Of a stretch of DNA of 10,803 nt, positions 5,252 through 10,803 are shown piece by piece. The notes beneath the pieces are model-generated. The model worked only from the letters and a program-made list of their open reading frames with translations, searched no databases and was not told the origin of the DNA. Numbering within the stretch: position 1 is the first letter of the stretch; each line of letters opens with the position of its first letter. Both the position numbers and the translations under genes were made by a program. The stretch is from assembly GCA_003510825.1 (NCBI GenBank), contig DOKO01000055.1, positions 1 to 10,803 on the forward strand, in the 5' to 3' direction. Source of the DNA: Stenotrophomonas sp. (GTDB lineage Bacteria > Pseudomonadota > Gammaproteobacteria > Xanthomonadales > Xanthomonadaceae).

Positions 5252-8200
5252 TCATTTCTCGCGTCGCCAGTTGATCGAGCCACGGTTTTCCACCGTGCTC
5301 GATTCCACTTCCACGTCGAAGCCGCGGCGCAGCAGGTACTTCAGGGTCAGCACCGAACCGGCGCCGACCATCGACACACCGTAGCCGACGTAGAGCTTGG
5401 GCGAGATGTACTTGCCGAAACCAATCACCGAACCGCCCAGCGCGCGCGACTGGCTCACGCCGGCATCGTCCAGGCCGAGCTTGGCGCCCAGCTGCGAGGC
5501 CAGCAGGCCGCTGCCGGCCGACAACGCCGCCGAGGCCGCGGTGACCTGCTGGGTCTGGTCGGTGCTGGCATTGGTCAGGCTGCGGCCCAGCACCAGGTAG
5601 GCCAGTGCCTCGGACTGCGACATCGCCGGGTCGGACCACACGTCGGCACGCGGCTGCTGTGCGCGGCCGGTCACGTCGATGCCGGCGGTGACATCACCGA
5701 TGCGGCGCTCGGCGCGGATGTTGATGCGCGGATCGGAGACGGCGTTGTAGTTCCAGTTGAGGTTGCCGCGGGTGATGGTCAGGTCCTGGCCATAGGCCTT
5801 GTAGCGGCCGCTCACCTCAAGCCCGCCGTTGGCGGTCATCTCGCGGCCGGGCTTGGCCCAGACCTGCATCTTGCCGGTCAGCCCGCCCTTCAGGCCGAAA
5901 CCGGTCATCTTCACCTTGTCGCCCAGGCTCACGGTCAGGTCCATGTCCAGCGGCGAGGTGCGCGATTCCTCCGGGTCGGCCGGATCCAGCACCACCACGT
6001 CCTCGGACACCGAGGTGCCGCGGTCCAAGCGCTCCAGGTCGATGTCGGCCTCGGGCACGTTGACCGTGCCGCGCAGCTCCATCGCCGCCTTGGCCAGGGT
6101 GAAGTCGAGATCGGGGTTGGCGACGATGCGCAGTTCGCTGGTGTTGGACACCAGCACGTTCTCGCCGTGGATCTTCAGCTGCAGCGGCTGCGCATCGCCG
6201 AACCAGGACAGGCCGCCATCGACGTACAACGTGCCCTTGCCCGAATTGGCCTGCGCGGTGATCTTGGCCGAGCCATCAGGCTGGGCAACGAAGCTGCCCT
6301 TGCCCTGGTCGAAGGTCAGGCCCAGCGCCGGGAATTCGCCCTTGAAGTTGGTCAGCTGCGCGTCACCGCCCAGCGAGGGCTGGCCGCGCGTGCCACGCAG
6401 GCTCACGTGGCCTTCGATCAGGCCGGTGGGACGCACGATGTCCGGCGAGAACAGCTCCAGCCAGTACAGCCGCGACATGTTGAGATAGAGCTCGCCGTTC
6501 AACGGCGCGCTGGCTTCCCAGCCGGTCTGCATCTTCGCATCGACGAAGCCGTTGCCCTGGAAGCCCATGCCCAGGTAGCCCTTGATGCTGGCCGGGGTCA
6601 TGTCCAGCTTCAGCGAGAACTGGTCGTAGCGCACCAGTTCGCCGCGGGTGCTGTCGGTGCCAGCGGTACCGGCGTTGCGCAGCTCGCCCAGGCGCACGCC
6701 GCCTTCCTTCGAGCGCACTTCCACGTGGCCTTCCCAGGCATTGGCGCGCGGACGGATCTGCGCGTCCAGACTGACATCGCCGCGCAGGTAGATGCGGCGG
6801 CCGGACTGCGGCGGCAGCCACGGCTGCACCAGCGACAGCGGCAGCGCATCACTGCGCACCACCACGCCCTCGCGCGGCCAGTTGGCCTGCGCGCACAGTG
6901 CGCCACTGCCGGTGGTGGCCAGGCAGGCTTCGGACAGCGTGTAGGTGCTGCCGTTGATGGCGAAGGTCGCCGGTGCACGCAGCGACCACGGATCGCCCTT
7001 CATCGGCGCGATGCGCAGCGCGGACAGTTCACCGCGCCACTGCGTGCCCTGCTGGCGCACGCTGCCCTGCAGGTCGATCGCACCCATCTCGTTGCGCGTC
7101 TGTGCGGCCAGGCGCAGGTTGGACACGCTGCCCTGCGCATCCACGTTCAAGCGCTCCAGCAGCATGCCGGCATTGACCTGCTGGCCCTGCACCGCCAGCG
7201 TGCCGCTGTCGCCCCGCCACGGCAGGTGGCCCTTGATGCTCAGGCTTTCGGCGCCATAGCCATCCCAGTTGAGGTTGTTGCCGACCAGGTCGGCGGTGAT
7301 GTCCGGCGCATCGCGCGGGCCCTTCACCTGCACCTGGCCGCGCAGGCCGCCATCGGCGCCGGGCAGCAGGTCGCTCAGCTGCAGCGGCTCGAAGCGTGCA
7401 TCGATGTCCAGGCGATCGCCGACCTTGCCCGACGCGGTCACCCGGCTGCTGCCCACGGTCAGCTTCAGCTCGCCCTGGCCCTGCTCGCCCTGCAGGGCAA
7501 ACTTGCCCTGCGCGTCGACGTTGCGCTGGCGCAGCGTGCCCTTCAGCGAGGGCAGGTCCACGGTCGCCTGCAGCGTACCGGCAGTGCCGGCCGGCGCACT
7601 GGCCGGCGGCGGCAGCTGCTGGCCCTTGGAGGCCAGATTGCCCGACAGGCGGCCATTCCAGCCCGGCACGAAATAGCCCGGATCGAAGTCCTTCAGCGTG
7701 GCCTTGGCATCCCAGTCCAGCTGCGGCGACCAGGCCACCTGGCCCTCCACCTGCAGCTGGCCCCCCGGGGTCTGCGCCTGCAGCTGGTGGATCTGCGCGG
7801 CCTTGTCGTTGCCACGCACATCGAAGCGCAGCTGCGCCTTCTGTTGCTCGCGCTGCACGTCGGCGCGGCCGATCGCGGCCCAGGCCTGCAGCGTGCCGGC
7901 CAGGCCGAAACGTGCTTCCTTCAGGGTCACCGGCACCGGTGCGCTGCCGGCGGTATTCGGGTCCGGTGCCGGCACCCAGGTCAGGTTCTGCGCGATCACC
8001 GAGAAATTGAGCTTCTGCTGGTCTTCCTGGCTGAAATCGGCGGTGCCTTCCAGGCGTGCTTCGCCGCCCAGGCCCTTCACCACCAGCGGCGAGACCTTCA
8101 GCACCTGGTCCTGCAGCGAAACCACCGACGGTGCCAGTTCCAGTTCCTGCTCGCCCTGCTTCACCCGGCCATGCAGGTTGGCGTTGCCGCCCTTGCCCGA

Positions 8201-9121
8201 GGCGGTGAAATCCAGTGCCAGCGGCGCGATGCCCGAAGTCGCCAGCGCCGGCGACAGCAGCGCCAGGTCCAGTTCGTCGCTGCGGACCGTGGCATTCCAG
8301 GTCGGGTCGGTGCGGCCGTCGAACACCAGCATCGCCTTCAGCGGCTGCGGTGCACGGCCGGCCACGGCCACTTCCATGTGCGCCAGGTCGCCGCGCGCGA
8401 CCAGGCCCAGGGTGGCAGCAGTGCGCCCGCGCGGTGCCGGCAGCACGGCGGTCACGGTCACGTCGGTGTCGTAATCCTTGGCCGGGATGTAGCGGCCCTG
8501 GGCGGTGAAATCACCCATGTCGCTGTCCACGACCAGCTTGTGCGCCTGGAACTCGCCATTGGCGATCTCGATGCCGCCACGCACGCGGGCGATGTCGATC
8601 ACCGGTTCGTTGCCCTGGCTGATGCGGAAACCATCGATGGCGATGACATCGGCCTGGATCGCCAGCGGCATCTCGATCTGCGGCAGCGAATCGGGCCACG
8701 ACGGCAGCTTGAACGGCTCATCGCTCTTGGCCAGGTTGAGCGTGGCGTTGGTCAGTTCCAGCTTGTCCAGCAGCAGCTTGCGGCCCAGCAGCGGGCGCAG
8801 GTCCGGCTCCAGGTGCGCACGCTCGGCGTGGAAGTGGATGTCGTCGTAGCGGAAATCGACGTTGTACAGGGTCAACGGGCCAGCCACCGGGCCGTCCGCC
8901 TTGTCCCAGGTGAAGCTGGCGCCCACAGGCAGCCGCGCCACCACCTGCGCCAGCAGCACATCACGGCCGGCCACGGTCTGCAGCAGCCAGTACACGGCCA
9001 GCAGCGCCAGCAGCACCAGGCCGATGACGCCCACGCCCGACCACGCCCAGAAGCGGCGGCGGCGGTAGAAGCGCACGCGCGGCGGCGGCGGGGTGCGGGT
9101 ATCCGGGGTCTGCGCGCTCAC
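5252..9121 (-). CDS. tamB: translocation and assembly module inner-membrane subunit TamB
   Basis: A 1289-residue protein, near the 1259 of E. coli TamB. The N-terminus is proline-rich and basic (TPPPPRVRFYRRRR), followed by one hydrophobic signal anchor (about 24-46), so the rest lies in the periplasm. The long middle (about 60-950) is beta-strand-rich, AsmA-like repetitive sequence expected to form a lipid-conducting or hydrophobic groove. A cysteine pair (733 and 743) could form a disulfide. The C-terminal TamB domain (DUF490, about 950-1289) carries the family blocks SGRYKAYGQDLTITRGNLNW (1104-1123), DPRINIRAERRIGDVTAGI, and SDPAMSQSEALAYLVLGRSL (1163-1182). TamB spans the periplasm and docks on TamA; the pair assists assembly of some outer-membrane proteins, and TamB/AsmA-like proteins are implicated in phospholipid transport. 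It starts with GTG, overlapping the tamA stop by four bases (GTGA) with GGAG seven bases upstream. No terminator hairpin was found after it. Confidence 0.96.
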   Translation of the reverse strand: MSAQTPDTRTPPPPRVRFYRRRRFWAWSGVGVIGLVLLALLAVYWLLQTVAGRDVLLAQVVARLPVGASFTWDKADGPVAGPLTLYNVDFRYDDIHFHAERAHLEPDLRPLLGRKLLLDKLELTNATLNLAKSDEPFKLPSWPDSLPQIEMPLAIQADVIAIDGFRISQGNEPVIDIARVRGGIEIANGEFQAHKLVVDSDMGDFTAQGRYIPAKDYDTDVTVTAVLPAPRGRTAATLGLVARGDLAHMEVAVAGRAPQPLKAMLVFDGRTDPTWNATVRSDELDLALLSPALATSGIAPLALDFTASGKGGNANLHGRVKQGEQELELAPSVVSLQDQVLKVSPLVVKGLGGEARLEGTADFSQEDQQKLNFSVIAQNLTWVPAPDPNTAGSAPVPVTLKEARFGLAGTLQAWAAIGRADVQREQQKAQLRFDVRGNDKAAQIHQLQAQTPGGQLQVEGQVAWSPQLDWDAKATLKDFDPGYFVPGWNGRLSGNLASKGQQLPPPASAPAGTAGTLQATVDLPSLKGTLRQRNVDAQGKFALQGEQGQGELKLTVGSSRVTASGKVGDRLDIDARFEPLQLSDLLPGADGGLRGQVQVKGPRDAPDITADLVGNNLNWDGYGAESLSIKGHLPWRGDSGTLAVQGQQVNAGMLLERLNVDAQGSVSNLRLAAQTRNEMGAIDLQGSVRQQGTQWRGELSALRIAPMKGDPWSLRAPATFAINGSTYTLSEACLATTGSGALCAQANWPREGVVVRSDALPLSLVQPWLPPQSGRRIYLRGDVSLDAQIRPRANAWEGHVEVRSKEGGVRLGELRNAGTAGTDSTRGELVRYDQFSLKLDMTPASIKGYLGMGFQGNGFVDAKMQTGWEASAPLNGELYLNMSRLYWLELFSPDIVRPTGLIEGHVSLRGTRGQPSLGGDAQLTNFKGEFPALGLTFDQGKGSFVAQPDGSAKITAQANSGKGTLYVDGGLSWFGDAQPLQLKIHGENVLVSNTSELRIVANPDLDFTLAKAAMELRGTVNVPEADIDLERLDRGTSVSEDVVVLDPADPEESRTSPLDMDLTVSLGDKVKMTGFGLKGGLTGKMQVWAKPGREMTANGGLEVSGRYKAYGQDLTITRGNLNWNYNAVSDPRINIRAERRIGDVTAGIDVTGRAQQPRADVWSDPAMSQSEALAYLVLGRSLTNASTDQTQQVTAASAALSAGSGLLASQLGAKLGLDDAGVSQSRALGGSVIGFGKYISPKLYVGYGVSMVGAGSVLTLKYLLRRGFDVEVESSTVENRGSINWRREK

Positions 9122-10803
9122 AGGTCCGCTCCGATGTTCAGGTACAGCTGGAACTGCGAATCAGGGTTGTTCAGGCCGTGCGCGATGTCCACGCGCACCG
9201 GGCCCACCGGCGATTTCCAGCGCACGCCGAAGCCCACGCCGGTGTGCAGGTCGATGGTGTTGTCGAACGCGCTGCCAGTGTCGACGAAGACCGCCGCACC
9301 CCACGGGCCGCCCTTGAAGTAATGCTCGTACTCGGCCGAACCGACCACCAGGTTCTTCGCACCCAGCGCGTACTTGTCCGGCGCCGGCGTACGCGGGCCC
9401 ACCTCACGGAAGGCATAGCCGCGGATGCTGCGGTCGCCACCGGCGAAGTAGCGCAGGCTCGGCGGCATCGCCACTAGGTCGCTGGTCCAGGTGGTGCCAC
9501 CTTCGCCGCGCAGGATCAGGCGGTCGCTCTGCCCCACCGGGATATACCAGCGCAGCACGGCATTGGCCTGCACGAAGCTGGTATCCGAACCGGCGCCCTC
9601 GATGCCGCCACGCAGGGTGGCGGTGCCGCTGACGCCGCTGCGCGGGAACAGCGGATCGTCCACGTTGACGTAGTCGGCCACCAGCTGCGGGTAGACCAGG
9701 GTCGAGGTGTTGTAGACCGCGTTGGTGAATTCGGTGCCCGAGGCATAGCGCCAGCGCTCGCGCAGGGCGTTCATCGAGGCGATGGCGGTCCAGTTCTCGT
9801 TGATCTGCCCGCTGCGGCTGGCGATCAGCTTGAAGTTGCGCAGGTCGATGTAGTCGGTCTGCTCATCGTAGGCACTGGCGGTGAAGCCGTACCAGCCGTC
9901 GAGCCACTTGAACGCCGGCACGCGGTAGGTGCTGGTCAGGCTCTTGCGCTTCTGCGCATAGTCCAGCTGGGTGTTCATCTTGTGGCCGCGGCTGTTCACG
10001 TAGCGCCGCTCGATGCCGCCGCGCACACCCGCGCCGCTCTCACTGCCGTAGCTCAGGCCCGAGGTATAGATGGTGCGCTTGGCCCGGGTCAGCTTCACGT
10101 CCACCGGCACTTCGCCGTTCTCGTCGGCCTGGTCCGGCCGCGGCTGGATGTCGATCACGCTGAAGTAATCGAGCTTGGTCAGCGATTCGCGCAGGCGGTC
10201 CAGCTTGCCTTCGTGGAAGTAGCTGCCCTGTTCCCAGTACACCAGCGGGTCGAACAGCTTGTCGACGAAGTAATCCTGCTCGAAGGTCACCGGGCCCATG
10301 TTGTAGCGGCGGCCGCTGTCCCAGGTCAGGTCGATGTCGGCGGCGTTCTCGGCGCGGGTGACCTGCACCTGGCGCTGGGTGTAATCAGCATCGAAGTAGC
10401 CACGCTCGGCCAGGCGCCGGGTGATGGTGATCTTGCTGGCTTCGTACTGGGTGTGTTCGAAGCGCTGGCCCTTGCGCGGCTTGAACGCGGCCAGGTCATC
10501 CTGCAGGTACTGGTCGTACATGGCAGGGCCGGTGATGTCGATGTGCTCGCGGCGCACACGCACCGGCTCGCCCTTCTCCACCCGGATATGCACCTGCACG
10601 CGCTCGTCCTGGCGGGGCGCTTCCACGGTGATCACCGGGTTGTAGTAACCGAACGGCTCCAGCGCCTCGCGGGTCTGCCGCTCGGCCTGCGACAGCAGGT
10701 ATTCCAGCCGCGACTCGCCCTGTTCCTTGCCGATGGTGTCGTACAGCGTCAGCGATTCCTGGATGTTCTCGATGATCGCGGCGTCGTCGCCCTTGTCCAA
10801 TCC
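9118..10803 (-). CDS. tamA: translocation and assembly module outer-membrane subunit TamA (5' end beyond the window)
   Basis: An Omp85-family outer-membrane protein; 561 codons plus the stop are visible and the frame stays open at the right edge. E. coli TamA has 577 residues, so probably only the start codon, the signal peptide and a few residues are missing. Counting the Leu codon at 10798-10800 as 1, three POTRA domains occupy about 1-75 (partial), 80-160 and 165-240. The 16-strand barrel follows from about 242 to 560. The L6 motif of the superfamily is present as SIRGY (458-462) after YFAGGDR. The end shows the typical GPVRVDIAHGLN block and a last strand, LYLNIGADL, ending in Leu rather than the commoner aromatic residue. 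The TTG at 10800 is not taken as the start because no signal peptide would remain. TamA partners TamB, the next gene, by GTGA overlap; its promoter lies outside the window. Confidence 0.96.
   Translation of the reverse strand, partial: GLDKGDDAAIIENIQESLTLYDTIGKEQGESRLEYLLSQAERQTREALEPFGYYNPVITVEAPRQDERVQVHIRVEKGEPVRVRREHIDITGPAMYDQYLQDDLAAFKPRKGQRFEHTQYEASKITITRRLAERGYFDADYTQRQVQVTRAENAADIDLTWDSGRRYNMGPVTFEQDYFVDKLFDPLVYWEQGSYFHEGKLDRLRESLTKLDYFSVIDIQPRPDQADENGEVPVDVKLTRAKRTIYTSGLSYGSESGAGVRGGIERRYVNSRGHKMNTQLDYAQKRKSLTSTYRVPAFKWLDGWYGFTASAYDEQTDYIDLRNFKLIASRSGQINENWTAIASMNALRERWRYASGTEFTNAVYNTSTLVYPQLVADYVNVDDPLFPRSGVSGTATLRGGIEGAGSDTSFVQANAVLRWYIPVGQSDRLILRGEGGTTWTSDLVAMPPSLRYFAGGDRSIRGYAFREVGPRTPAPDKYALGAKNLVVGSAEYEHYFKGGPWGAAVFVDTGSAFDNTIDLHTGVGFGVRWKSPVGPVRVDIAHGLNNPDSQFQLYLNIGADL
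9129..9132 (-). promoter_or_regulatory. ribosome binding site supporting the GTG start of tamB
   Basis: Read on the minus strand, GGAG lies 7 bases before the GTG complementary to 9119-9121 and within the last codons of tamA. Together with the GTGA overlap it makes this start convincing and suggests that TamA and TamB are translated in a coupled way. Confidence 0.6.

Noticed and set aside
5229..5252. ACCGG...CCGGT inverted repeat around the convergent stops as a terminator.
   Set aside because: The stem is only 5 bp with a 14-base loop and no T-run on either side; each half is nearly self-palindromic, so the match means little.
6167..9322. A 1051-codon open frame on the plus strand, opposite tamB and the end of tamA.
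   Set aside because: The translation is a His/Arg/Gln/Ala-rich string with no recognisable domain, as expected when the opposite strand uses GC-rich third positions. tamB explains the region fully.
10798..10800. TTG at 10800 as the start of tamA.
   Set aside because: Starting there would leave no signal peptide for an outer-membrane protein and would cut into the first POTRA domain. The frame continues to the window edge, so the gene is simply truncated.

Overview
The window is high-GC, gene-dense DNA whose gene content and protein sequences suggest a gammaproteobacterium of the Xanthomonadaceae/Lysobacteraceae type (Stenotrophomonas- or Xanthomonas-like). That is a judgement from base composition and protein style; no ribosomal RNA or other marker gene is present to confirm it. 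No tRNA, rRNA, insertion sequence, CRISPR array, phage gene or origin was seen. Coding density is nearly complete: the only gaps between genes are 144 bp and 15 bp.

Layout. (1) Positions 1-699, minus strand: the N-terminal 233 codons of a secreted S46-family dipeptidyl-peptidase, cut by the left edge. (2) Positions 700-843: a divergent promoter region with candidate sigma70-type promoters in both directions and a small set of repeated CCGATG words. (3) Positions 844-5236, plus strand: three genes linked by ATGA start/stop overlaps. They encode an Hsp70 of the HscC subfamily and two paralogous membrane J-like proteins resembling DjlB/DjlC, the proteins encoded beside hscC in Escherichia coli. 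(4) Positions 5252-10803, minus strand: tamB and tamA, linked by a GTGA overlap and convergent with the chaperone operon across 15 bp. tamA lacks only its extreme 5' end.

How they work together. The HscC operon looks like a self-contained specialised chaperone system. The Hsp70 has a complete nucleotide-binding site but a shortened subdomain IIB region and a shortened C-terminal lid. Each J-like protein has an N-terminal J-type domain and a C-terminal half with five or six predicted membrane helices, so they may recruit the Hsp70 to the inner membrane. Both J-like domains carry Arg-Pro-Glu where canonical J domains have His-Pro-Asp. TamA (outer-membrane Omp85 protein) and TamB (inner-membrane-anchored periplasm-spanning protein) form the translocation and assembly module, which acts in outer-membrane protein assembly and envelope lipid homeostasis. 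The S46 peptidase would act on short peptides in the periplasm.

No wholly new system is evident; all six genes fall into recognisable families. The most interesting part is the HscC/J-like operon: its HPD-less J-like domains, the sharply uneven conservation between the two paralogs, and an unknown membrane client.
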